From assembly GCA_037043235.1 (NCBI GenBank), contig JAWRVZ010000003.1, positions 9,031,501-9,095,500 on the forward strand: DNA of 64,000 bases, given 5' to 3'. Positions 38,901 to 51,800 of the stretch are shown here, one piece after another (position 1 is the first letter of the stretch; each line of letters opens with the position of its first letter). The stretch is from Rhodeus uyekii. Its lineage: Eukaryota; Chordata; Actinopteri; Cypriniformes; Acheilognathidae. Below the pieces are notes generated by a model. The model searched no databases and was not told the DNA's origin. It saw nothing but the letters and a program-made list of their open reading frames with translations. Position numbers and translations under genes: made by a program.

Positions 38901-41900
38901 TTTAAGATCTCAATATGAATATAAATTTTTCATGCTGTACAAAATAACTCATTTTAGATTTCAGTTTTATTTTTATTTTTTGTTCAATTTCAATATTTTT
39001 TAAGGTTATTCAGATTATTATTATAGAATTTACTTAATGTAATTTTAACACTGTGTCTTTATAAGTGACATAAAAATCATCTTATCTGTATCAGCAAGAA
39101 TTTTAATAATCGTTGCATCCCTACAGTATCAAAAACCACCCCATAAGTCCATTCCTGCCAATAGCACTTAACATGTTTAGAACCTTCTAATCCTATTATG
39201 CTTTCCAGTCATGCTCAAACTGTAGACTAGAGCATGGCGCTTGCAACACCAAGGTCATGGGTTCGATTCTCAGGGAAACTAAGAAACTGATTAGAATGTC
39301 AATTTGTATCTTGAATGCAAGAGTGGCTTTGGATAAAAGCATTTGCCAAATGCACAAATGTAAATGTATCTGGCAGGTTTTAAAAATCCACGTAGTGCTT
39401 GTTTGATTAATTTCAAAGTTCACTTGATTAGTGGCAAAAAGTTAAAGGTAGTGATGCCTTAAGGTTCATCCATTACATACAACATGATTTTCCCCCAAAC
39501 AAACTCAGTGAGTGAGATAGTGTCACTTCCTTAGAAAGAAAGCAACTTCAAGGCAAATTTAAAACATCCTCTCTCGCTGAAGACTCATTCCCTTTCCCCT
39601 GATGTACTCCAGTCCAGGCAACAGTACAATCAAATCAACTCGAGACTGGATAAATCCCTCTGGCTTTGCCATTACTGCAATTTGCTACAGTATGAAGCTG
39701 CAGAGTGCAATCTTGTGTCTTAATAACACTGTCTTTTTTCTCAGAAGCCTAAAAGCAAAACCAGTTTTCTTTTAAACAGTGGTGCGGGAAAAGCCAGCGT
39801 TCGTCGGCAAGGTGCTGATGGGCAGATTGCTGCCGATGGCCACTCCCGTATCACTCAAACCTACTTTTGCGGCTTTCATTAGTAGCTCCCGTTCCTCGTC
39901 ATCTTTCCTCTGCTTCTCCATCTTCTCCAACTGCTCAAAAAACTTCAGCTGGGTCCGCACATCCGAAGCCTGCTCGTACAGCTCCTCATCCTGGGGAAAA
40001 CAAAAACAAAACTCCTCATCAACAAGTTCATCACCTTTACGTTGTTATAAGAGTGAACTAACTTTTCCTCAGCTTGCCTAAAGTTTTATTCTTTTTCCTT
40101 TCATACATAAATGAAAGTGAAGTTAGTAGGTCACCCAGAGCTAATGGGATAATTGTGCTTTTCGCAGTGTTTCTGCAAGGCAACCCTGACTCTCTCTCCT
40201 GCGATAGTTGTTCTAGTGTTGCAGGTAAAAGAGCTGCGTGAGGCGCAGTGGAGGACCAAAGCAGAGCGACACACACACAGGAACCCACATATTTTCGTGC
40301 ACTTCTGAGGCTATAGCCTATTAGCAGCAGGAACGGCACTGCTCTTCTCATCTCTTCTTGCACGCTTTCTTCTGCACTGAGGCTGCGCTTCACTCGCAGG
40401 GCCAACTTTCACGTCTCCATTCAAGTCTGGCTTGTTTTTCGCTGATGTCAACAGGCTGACTTCATACAGCCGAGGCACTTACTCATTTCGAACAGTTTGA
40501 TTCAAAATCAGAACGGGATAAATCGCAACATGACACCATATCCTCTCTGCAACTTTTTTCTTCCTAGTACAAAATTAAGTCTAGATTTTCCACATTGTTT
40601 TTTTTCCCCCACAGTCTAGTTTTTTCCTCAAGCTGCATTACATTCATACTTCTATAATAAAGTTAACAAAACTAGCATATTAGAATATACAAGCAAAAAA
40701 GGGTTTAAATACATTCTGAACTAAACAACTGATTACTTGCTATTTTAGACCAAAAATGAAAACGCCTAAATGAAAAATGATAAAAGCACCAAAGACTTAA
40801 CTTGTATGGAGCATGAGGAACAAATTCACTAAAACATAGTAATAATATTACTTTTAATGGGCTATTCCAAAACATAGTGCCTTTACTGTTAGTGTATACT
40901 TAATTTCTAAACAAATATTTTAGAAAAAGTTATTTTTGCGCTGCTATTCTACTGCGCGGCGTCTGTTTGACGCACATGCACGCACCGGCGCTCGTTCATT
41001 AAACTCGGCGAAGTGTAACAAGACTCAATTGCAATATTTTTCATCAGGTATTTGAGAAAATAATTATATATATTTTAGACTCATAACACGCAAGGCAAAA
41101 TATTTCAAACATTGTGTCAAGGTCGATAATTACGACCTACAACTAAAAAAAACATGGTTGCAAATATTAGAATATTCAATTTCAAATGAAATTTAAATTG
41201 CCATTTATACTGGATATCTCTCAGTTTAGTTCAGTAGCCTCAACCACAATCATAGGGAAGTCTGCTGACTTGACAGTGGTCCCCAACCCCCGGGCCACGG
41301 ACGAGAGGATAACCGGGAGCTGAGAGACGGCGACGACAGAGCTACAACGCCACTGCCGCTTGCTAAAGCGCACCAAAACCGCGCATGTGCAAAATATTGT
41401 GATATCGGGGCGGTTTTAGGTGATGTCTGGAGCTGAGCGGCTGCAAACGGCGTTGTAACTTTGGTGGAGAGGTGTGCATCGCTCTTCTCTCTTCACCTGT
41501 ACTTTCTCATGTTTAAAATTGCTTGGTGTTATTGTGTTTGCTCAAATTTAACCCACAAATTAGCAAAAATAAATACGAAACAGACGTCGTTAGAAGGTTC
41601 CAGCACTTAAATCCCTATTGCCATTTCCAACATCCTATCTGTGGGAAGCAGGGTTTTCTGCAGTGACAGCAACCAAAATAAAACAACTGAATAAACTGTA
41701 CATTAGCAACACACTTCGGGTGTCACAGTCTCCTATTAAGCCCAGATGGAAGCATCTCGTTGCAAAGAAACAAGCTCAGGGTTCTCATTGATTTAGCATC
41801 TAGTGGGTTAAAATGTTAAATCACTTTATATTTATTTTTTGGTGTAACTATTTTATTTTGAAGGTATGTTTAAATACAATGAAATTAAATCAAAACAATC

Positions 41901-44900
41901 TAAAACAGGGGTGTCAAACTCATTTTGGTCGGGGGGCCGCATACTGCTTAATCTGATGTCAAGGGGGCCAGACCAGTGAACTCATAGCAAAATTACATAG
42001 AACTAACAATAAGTCCGCTTTTTTGTATTAGTGCATTATATTATAAATTATATTAAATAATAAAAATCTTTAAATTAAATGAATTGTCCTTTTACAAAAT
42101 ATATTATGAACAACCTACGTAGTATGTGCAATTTCAAAAACACCATTACTCAGTTTAACATTTAAGTGCATTATGCATAAAAAAAATTGTCAGTTATTTT
42201 ACAATGATGATGTTTCAGTTTTGTGGAACTTAAAAACACTGTCCTGCATGTTAACATAAATCAAATATCAATTATTTAAAATTAATTTTCCAACTCTGGG
42301 AAGGAATTCTGAACACATTGAACGAATTTACTTCACACACTTAAAATCTTAAGTGGCAGCTGTTTTAAAAAAATATATATATATTTTTTGTAAAATTTGC
42401 AAGTTTATACATATGTGTGGTTTTTTTATGTAAACAAATTAACTTTATCAATTTGCGAAAACTGTAATTTGCTAAAGACCTGAAATCGTTTCTCAAACTC
42501 CCTCAGCAACTCTGAAATCTTGTCTTTGTACTGCCTCACGTCAGGATGAACGCTTGCTGCACGTAACTGGCTTTCACTGCAGCCTCACTGAACTCTCAAG
42601 CTTCGGGTGAAAACAGATCGCTTTTTCCTCAGACCTACCAACATTTCATTTACCTTCTGTATTCTCAGTTTCCCAATCACCTCCGTGGATAGGAAGAGGT
42701 CAATTTTTCTTGAAAAATCCGACACTGTGTGTCCACTTTTCTCTTTTTTGACAAAGAAATTCTGACTATGAGGTTGCCAGGGCCAACAGAAATGCGCGTA
42801 AACTTACAGAACTAAACGCCACTCAGAGCCTGAAGCTCAGTGCTGCCATCTGCTGTTAGTCGAAAATGAAAATATTTTTTTCCATATTGCAGATTTATCT
42901 GCCGGGCCGGACTGAACCCCCTGGCGGGCCGGACCCGGCCCGCGGGCCGTACGTTTGACACCCCTGATCTAAAATATAAACAATCAACGTAACCCCCAAC
43001 CCCTCAGTGGGCCGCGTTAAAATTAAGTTGAAAATTAAGTTGAAAGTCAAAAGTTGACTGGTCCACGGCGATAAAAAGATTGGGGACCACTGCTCTAGAA
43101 TACAATCAATCATCGACAACCATCACAAGAAGGGTAAACCACAAAATGTCATCGCTGAAAGGGCTGGTTGTTCCCAGAGCACTATTGAAGGATATTCGTG
43201 GAAAGTTTACTGGAAGGAAAAAAGTGTGGCAGGAAAAGGTGCACCAAGCAACAGGGATAACCACAGTCTTGACAAGGTTGTCAAGCAAAGCCAATTCAAG
43301 AACTTGGGAGAGAGTGGACCGAAGCTGAAGACAGCACATCAAGAGCTCTACGCACAGATAACTTCAGGAAATGGGCTACAAACTGTCACACATTCCTAGT
43401 ACAAAGCCACTCCAGATCCAGAGACAACATCATAAGTAGGCTAAGAAGAAAAAGAACTGGACTGTAGCTCAGTGGTCCAAAGTCCACTTTTCAGATTAAA
43501 GTAAACGTTGGAAAATCAAACGAATGTTCATTAGGAAAATCAAGGTCACAGAGTCTAGAGAATAACAGAGATATACACAGAATCCAACTTGCTTGAAGTC
43601 CAGTGTGACGTTTTCACGTTGTCATCTGCTGGTGTTGGTTCAGTGTTTCATCAAGTCCAAAGTCAACACAGTCATCTACCAGAAGATTTGCTGTCAAGCT
43701 TTATGGAGATGCAGGTTTCCTTTTCCAGCAGGACTTAGCACCTGCCACACAGTGCCAAAACTACTACTAACTGGTTTGCCCACCATGATATTACTGTGCT
43801 TAACTTACCAGACCTGCACCCCATAGAGATTCTATGGGGTATTGTCAAAAGGAAGAGGAGAAACAACTGAAAAAACAATACAAATCAACCTGGGCTTCAA
43901 TTTTCCAGATGTTTCTCAGCAGTGCCACAGGCTGATCGCCTCAATGCCACACTGTGTTAGTGCTAAAGGAGCCCCAAACTCAAACGCCTCAAATTGTAAG
44001 CCGCTTTGGATAAAAGGGTCTGCTAAATGAATAAATGGAAATATAAACCAAGTACTGAGTGCCAAAATGAATAAAGTTTTCAGAACTTGAATTTATTTGT
44101 ATCGTAAATATTTGATTTATCTTAGGACATTTTCTAATAATTTAAGCCATTATCAAAATAAAATAAAAAGCTTGATGTATTCTATGTCTAATGAATCTGA
44201 AGAATATGGTTTACTTGAATTAAATTACGGAAATAAAATTGAACTTTTACATGATATTCAAATTTTTTTTAGATGCACCTTGATATATACACAAATTGTT
44301 TGCCCCCTTTCTTATTCTTTTGCATGTTTGTCACACTTAAATGTTTCCGATCAAACAAATTTAAATATTCGTGAAACACAAAATGCAGTTTTTAAATTAA
44401 GTTTGTTATTATTAAGGGAAAACAAAATCCAAACCTGGCCCTGTGTGAAAAAGTGTTTGCCCCCTAAACCTAATAACTGGTTGGCCCACCCTTAGCAGCA
44501 ACAACTGTAATCAAGCGTTTGCGATAACTTGCAATGAGTCTTTTACAGCGCTGTGGATGAATTTTGCCCCAATCGTCTTTCCAGAATTATTGTAATTCAG
44601 CCACACTAGAAGGATTGAGTATGAATTGCCTTTTTAAGGTCATGCCACAACATCTCAATAGGATTCAGGTCAGGACTTTGACTAGGCAACTCCAAAGTCT
44701 TCCTTTTGTTTATCTTCAGCCATTCAGAGGTGGACTTGCTCGCTTCAACTTAAGGTCACGAACAGATGGCCGGACATTTTCCTACAGGATATTTTGGGTG
44801 ACAACAGAATTCAAGGTTTCATTCATCACAGCAAGTCTTCCAGGTCGTGAAGCAGTAAAACAGCCCTTCACACTACCACCACCATACTGTACCGTTGATA

Positions 44901-45840
44901 TGTTCTTTTTCTGAAATGCCATGTTACTTTTATGCCAGATGTAATGGGTCACACACACCACCCAAAAAGTTCAACTTTGGTCTTATCAGTCCACAGAGTA
45001 GTTTCTCAAAAGTATTAGGGATCATCAAGATGTTTTCTGGCTTTAAATGTAATTTTTTCTCAGCAGTGGTTTTCATCTTGGAACCATTTTTGCCCAGTCT
45101 CTTTCTAATAGTAGAGTCATGAACACTGACCTTAATTGAGCCAAATGAGGCCTGGAGTTCTTTGCATGTTGTTGTGGGGTCTTTTATGACCTTTTGGAGG
45201 AGGTCTTGTGCTCGGAGTAATTTTGGTCGGCCGACCAATCCTGGGAATGTTCACCACTGATCCATGTTTTTGCTATTTGTGGATAATGGCTCTCCCTGTG
45301 GTTCATTGACATTCCAAAGCTTTAGGAATGGTTTTATAACCTTTTCTAGACTGATAGATCTCAATTACCATACTTCCTCATTTGTTCCTGAAATTTGTTG
45401 GGTCTCAGCATGATTTCTAGCTTTTGAAGACCTTTTGGTCTACTTCACTTTATCACGCAGGTCCTATTTAAGTGATTTCTAGATTGAGAACAGGTGTGGT
45501 AATAATCAGGTCTGGGTGTGGCTAGAGAAACTGAACTCAGGTGTGATAAACCACAGATATGTTTTAACAGCTGGAGCAATCACTTTTCACACAGGATCAT
45601 GTAGATTTGGATTTTGTTTTCCCTTAACAACCTTCATTTAAAAACTGTATTTTGTATTGACTTGTTATCTTTGACTAATATTTAAATTTGTTTGATGATC
45701 TGAAACATTTAAGTGTGACAAACATGCAAAAAAATAAGGGGCAAACACTTTCACACCACTGTACATACACATTTATACATATACGCATGCTTTCTTTAAA
45801 AGTCTAATATTAATATAATTCTACAAAAATAAGCTAAAAT

Positions 45841-45888
<48 letters not shown>

Positions 45889-48800
45889 TTCTGGCCAAGT
45901 GGACCCAGATTTTTTTTGTTTCAGTCCAGAAGCTTCATTTCGGTACATCCCAAATTATAAGATCAATTAAAATAAAGTACTGATTGACTTCTGCTTTAGA
46001 AAAATTATTTAGCGTGCTATAATTAGTTTAGTGTAAAAGCCTATCCTTCCTTACTAGTGTAGTCTACTTTTACTAGTGTATCTCCCATAATCAAGACTCT
46101 GGTTAGGGTTAACATTAAGAGTTACATTTTCAGCGTGAAGGACATATAATGAGAAATGTTCGGCAGTAAATGTCAGGTAGTGGTTTTTCCTTTGAAGTTC
46201 TGGAGGGAATGATTCAGGTATTGGTTCTTACTTTGCAGGAGTCGGCGCGGTGTTGCGCAACGGCCGAGACTTTCTCCAGCATGGAGCGTAGCCTGGACTG
46301 AGTGGCGTGAGAAATGAGAGTGACCGTCTCCATTGACACCTCCGTCACGCCGAACTTCTTGGCTGAAACGATACAAAGTTTGGTGTTAAAAGTTTTACGT
46401 GAAGGTAGAGTAAAAGTGAAGAAAAGAGATTCTTTGGGTCTAGAGCGCCAAACCAATTAAAAGACAAGTATTACTGTTTCTCCTGCCTCATGATATGAAC
46501 CAATTTAACTGGTAAACACTTCACTGCCACACTTAGCATCTGTCACACCCACACACTTCACATCACTCTCTTCACACCATATCCAGCAGGTGGCGCAATG
46601 CACCTCCTCCTTGTACCCTCCTCCAGCCATCAAGCTGAAAGTCACACACACGCAGAACTCCCCCGGAGGAAGATTTACATTTTTAACACACTCCACCCCC
46701 CTGGCGACAGCATAACAACCACAGCCGGGCTCCATGTAATAGCACATATCCGCAGGCACTCATTGGTATGCACTGTGTGCTAAATCAAGCGCATGGGGGG
46801 AGAGAGAGTTTGCTTAAATACAATAATGGAGGGTGCTTTTTTGTATGAGAGGGAGCCAAAGACCTGCCTCATGTCTATATGACAGTCCGCTGTTTCTTCA
46901 TGCTCTTCAAGACATCTTTAAAGTGAACTATGTGAAGGTTAACCAATCATTACAGTGTAATATGATCCCAGAATGCACGCATTGCATTTGGTCTCGACAC
47001 AGTCTCATTTAATTATTCCAAAACGTTGATTTTCTGCTCAAAAAACATTTCTTATGATCAATATTGAAAACAGTTGTGCTGCTTTATAGAGTAACTTTAA
47101 AAAGAACAGCATTTATTTGAAATAGAAATTGAGTAACATTATTAAAGCCTCTACTGTCAAAAAAATGGTGTTATTTTAAACCTTCTGCCTAGCAACACCA
47201 TAGCAACTTAGAAGGCCTCAGCATCACCACAGCATAACACGGCTTCGAATTACGGGGGCCAGAATGCTTAAAATGTCTTTGCACAATACGGAATAATAAA
47301 ACTTGTTTGCATGTAGGATTTACAGGCATGTAGATTTGAATCCATCTAGTTTTTGAAATGTGCATTGCTTGTTTAGGCAGGGACATGCAAGTGACCTTGT
47401 CAGGGAAGAGGCCCGAGGCAACCTCACATTTCAGCACACAGCAAACTAAAAGAGAACCATCAGAAGACGGCCTATAAAGTATTAATTCACAGCCCGGGGA
47501 GGCCTCAAGCTCGGACAAGGGGTACTCATTAGACTGACCAGTGGAAGTGCCCTAGAAAGTGTACTAGTCTTATGAAGAGATCAATGAGGGAGGACTGGAA
47601 AGGTATGAATCATTGGATATCTACTTTTTAGGACTACTCAGCTGAAAGTGTTATTACAGTTAATAAAACCAATTCAAACTATTAAAAATTAATTTTCACT
47701 CATTTAAATACAGATTAAATAAAATTATTAGATTAAAATAAAAACTAGAAATGGTGCCTAAGCAACAAACATAATAAGATGTAACATTTAAATTACTCAA
47801 ACAAAAAAATTGAAAACAAATTAAAGCTAAATAGATTTTTTTTTGAACTAATAAAAATGAAAAGCAAATAAAAATATAAAAAAATCAAAGTGACTTTAAA
47901 ACCCTAATGAATACTATAATAGTAACCTAAAAACTATTAGATCTATCAAAAACTAAATTACATATACACAACTAGAGAGGATAAAGTTCGTCGAGACAAA
48001 CTTTAGAAGTTGGCTGAGAACGTTGCACCGGAAACGGTAATTTCACATGTTGGTAGCACAATTTAACATTAAATACAAAGTACGTTACGAAACCAGAAAT
48101 TAACAGGTTGCTAAGGTATTCTGGGTGGTTGCTAGGGCAGTTGCTAGGCAGTTTCTTAGGTATCCGGGGTGGTTGCTAAGGTGTTGCTAGGTGGTTGCTA
48201 GGGTAACTGGGGTGGTTGCTAGGGTATCCTGAGTGGTTGCTAGGGTATTTTGGGTGGTTGCTGGGCAGTTGCTAGGGTAAACAGGGTGGTTGCTAGGGCG
48301 TTGCTAGGCAGTTGCTAGGGTATTTTGGGTGGTTGCTAGGCAGTTGCTAGGGTATCTGGGGCGGTTGCTAGGGTGTTGCTAGGCGGTTGCTAGGTTAACT
48401 GGAGTAGTTGCTAGGGTGTTGCTAGAGTAACCAGAGTGGTTGCTAGGCGGTTGCTAGGGTATTTTGGGTGGTTGCTAGGGTAACCAGAGTAGTTGCTAGG
48501 CGGTTGCTAGGGTATCCTGGGTGGTTGCTAGGGTGTTGCTAGGCAGTTGCTAGGGTATTTTGGGTGGTTGCTAGGGTATCTGGGGCGGTTGCTAGGGTGT
48601 TGCTAGGTGGTTGCTAGGGTAACTGGGGTGGTTGCTAGGGTATTTTGGGGGGTTGCTAGGCAGTTGCTAGGGTAAACAAGGTGGTTGCTAGGCAGTTGCT
48701 AGGGTAAACAAGGTGGTTGCTAGGCAGTTGCTAGGGTATCTGGGGTGGTTGCTAGGCAGTTGCTAGGGTAACTGGAGTGGTTGCTAGGGTGTTACTAGGT

Positions 48801-51800
48801 AGTTGTGAGGTCTTCTGGGTAGTTACTATGGCATTCCTAGCACAATTTAACACTTAGCTAACCACTATTAGCATGTAGCTATTCACTGCTAGCATATGTA
48901 GCATGTAGGAAGTCCTGTTTGCTAGCATGAGTCAATAGACCCAACCCCCATGTCTCTACGATGCTCGGATCCAGAGATATAGGTCTGGCTAAACGGTTGC
49001 TAGGGTACTCTGTTTGGTTGTTAGGGAGTGGCTTCATAATGATCCTGAGACAGTCATTGGTTACCTGATTAAAAAGAGTCCTCCCCCTTGAGTGTACGAT
49101 ACTGTGATACAGAGTTATGTTCAATACAAAATCCCTGTGCAAGTTACCATGAAACATGAAGGGAATGAAACAGGAAACAGGAAGTGCAAGCACTTCCTGT
49201 TTCCTGTCATTTGCCATATTAGGTAGAATGGCATTATCACTGATTCTGATTGGATGAGAAACAGTTGATAGAACCGCCCCTTCACTGACTCTCAGCAGCT
49301 GCAGTGTTTAGATTTGAATTTTGACAGTTGGATTTTGAAATATCTGAACATTCCGCAATGCAAAGTCAATGGGACTTTTTTGGGGGCTTTTTTCGCCATT
49401 TTTAGGAAAACCGTAGGTCCGATCCCTTAGCAAAGATATAGCACACTATTTCAGAACAGGCCTGCGGCCTGTTCTGATTGTGGGGTCTGTAGCACCAAAG
49501 CTGTAGGTCGAGTTAGAGTCAGAAAAAGGGTCTCAGAAGATTAATAATAATAATAAGTTTAAGTCGAACAACAGTAAGTTGGCTGCTTCTCAGCCAACTT
49601 AATAAGTTTATAACAACATCAGTAAGTTGGCTGCTTCTCAGCCAACTTAATTACAAGAACTTGATCTACATTTTCTGTTTTTTCATATATAAGCGTCTAT
49701 GAAGTCATTTATATTTGTGTATACATATACACACTTTTTTGCAAGAACGCAAAAAAGAAATATGAATCTAGCCTAATTATACAGTGCTTCCTTAACACTC
49801 ATTATTCTAGATTAAGGCAAATGATTAGTTAGCTGTCAGATCAAAGTGTGCAGATCCCTTCTATTCACATTCACTGTTAATCTGGCCTAAAATTATTAGC
49901 TATACAGTTTTTTCTCCATCAAGAAGCCGAATCATAAAGCTTTAAATAAGTGACAGATCTTTCCTGTCTCATCGGGCCAGCTTTCATCAGCTTTTTGTTT
50001 AAATCCATTCATAATCCCACACCCATTTAAAGATCCGCCCTCAAACAACGTCAGTCAACACTGATACAGTAATTAGACAGAATATTAACTGCCCACACAG
50101 TGGCGGTACAGCCTAAACCTCTTTATGACTGTAAACCTGCCAGGAGAAACTGATCCTGACGAGCACATTGCCAGATTGTCGCTCCAGTATATGAGTGTAT
50201 TGTGGTGGTGAGCTATTTTGTACCAGTTTCCAGGAGACGCTTGTGGAGCAGGCTGGGAGGAAGGAAGGCCTCGTCCTTACAGGAACGGATCTGGGTGCCC
50301 ACCAACTCCGAACCTGTGGCCAAGATACGGGCATTCTCCTCGTTCAGATTCACACCAGCCATGGATGCCACGTCATTGATGTCATCATCATCCCTGAATA
50401 CACAAGCGGAGGAGATGCAAGAAGAGCTTTTCTATGCATGAAACAGGTATATTTTTATGTATACATATATATAAAGCCATATATTAAAAATATTTTGTAT
50501 TGTATAAAACACGTACACAAACACACACACATATATATACACACACACAAAGTTCATTACTGTGAAAGAACTTGTAAAATTCAACTTTAAAAAAAAATTA
50601 AAATCCAAAATAAATCACATCTTGCGTTTAGAGAGTTTATACAGTTTTGTAGTTTACACAGTCAATGTCCCTTTTTTATATTTATGCATACTTTTTTTTT
50701 ACATATTACACATATATCTCAAACAATCTTAAGGCTTTGCTGAATCTTTTTAAAATGATACTTTTTTTCTTCACCATAATAATAGATATTCATGAACATG
50801 ACTTCATTCCATTACACCCATTTTTACATTCTCAATTCTAGAGAAATGCCGCCTCCTACTGGACCCTTAAAAAACCTACCTGAAAGTCCCACCCCCTGGG
50901 TCATTTAGCTTCTGTTTCTGATTGGCCGAGGCTTGAAAAGCCACACTCATGGGGTTCCTCACTTGAAAGTGTGTCCCGACAGCACCTGCAATAAAACTTG
51001 GAATTATACTGGGGTACTTCTATTGGACTTTTGCATGAGAAAAGGAACACTTAACCCTCAATTCGTTTTGTTTGGAGTGTTTAAAAGGGACTCTAAGCTT
51101 ATTAAGTCTCTAACTTACCTTGAGCACGAACCGTCTGTGTAATCACCACCGGCATCCGTGTCGGAGCAGCCTGAAGCCCGGGCCTCTTAACAGCCTGAAG
51201 AGGATATGAACAGTTTCAGACAAGTACTGGAAGACATTGCTTCAAAAAGACATGCATTTGTAAGGCCTCTGCAGATATAAGTCATTATATTAATATATTT
51301 GCTCTAAATTGACAAAGTCATGTTTTTTTTTTTTATTTAAAGCATAATTTCAACCAAACAAAACCTTTACCAATTAGACTAAATGTTTAATGCAGCACTA
51401 ATAATGTTTATCACATCTCATATTGATTTAAATGCATTAATAATACATTTTAACTCAATTAGGCTAATGTATAAAACAAAAGTCACTTAGAGGCTTCTGT
51501 GAAATGATTCAAACTAATATTTTGCCATTTAAGTATGAATCAGAAATGCTATGTGTGTTATCAAGGCTAAGATATTCAGATTTATCAATTTAATAAAATG
51601 ATCGTTAGCAAACTTCATAAAATAAAAAAGTGCATTAAAATAATTAGAATTTTCATATTGTAAATATGTATTAATTTCAAATATAAAGTGTTTTATGTTA
51701 TGAATGTTCAAATAGAATACCGTATTTTCCCACATATAACCCGCAGGTTATACCAGATTTTACAAACCCCACAGGAGGTGCGGGTTATATAAGGGTGCGG

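Larger units (their letters stand above)
41030..44282 (+). mobile_element. Decayed Tc1-like transposon split by hAT insertions
   Basis: The left part (about 41030-41273) ends gggaagtctgctgacttga and the right part resumes at 43093 with aatcatcgacaaccatcaca. It runs through degraded transposase to the terminus gatattc...agatgcacc near 44280. The two halves are contiguous in the family as I know it. The left boundary is uncertain by about 100 bases. Confidence 0.75.
39991..46231 (-). other. taf4b intron 10, transposon-rich
   Basis: About 1 kb of unremarkable sequence (40000-41000) is followed by a Tc1-like element with two nested hAT-like elements (about 41030-44282), a second Tc1-like element (44290-45761) and a TA run (45847-45884). 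Confidence 0.75.
48836..49650 (+). mobile_element. Non-coding element attached to the minisatellite
   Basis: It begins after the minisatellite (agcacaatttaacacttagc) and again contains ggttgctagggtactctg at about 49000. It has a 16-bp palindrome (49171-49206) and ends in two identical hairpins (49575-49601, 49623-49649). No ORF of note. Probably one composite non-autonomous element; superfamily unknown. Confidence 0.5.
46363..50223 (-). other. taf4b intron 9
   Basis: It holds a fish interspersed repeat (47030-47170), the GGTTGCTAGG minisatellite (48110-48835) and an attached non-coding element ending in twin hairpins (48836-49650). The rest is unremarkable. Confidence 0.7.

Noticed and set aside
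43093..45238. Possible active Tc1 transposase
   Set aside because: Both Tc1 copies have frameshifts, stops and insertions; no continuous catalytic domain is present.
48110..48835. CRISPR-like array of repeats and spacers
   Set aside because: Units are about 8-20 bases with a few recurring spacers; this is a vertebrate intronic minisatellite with no cas genes.
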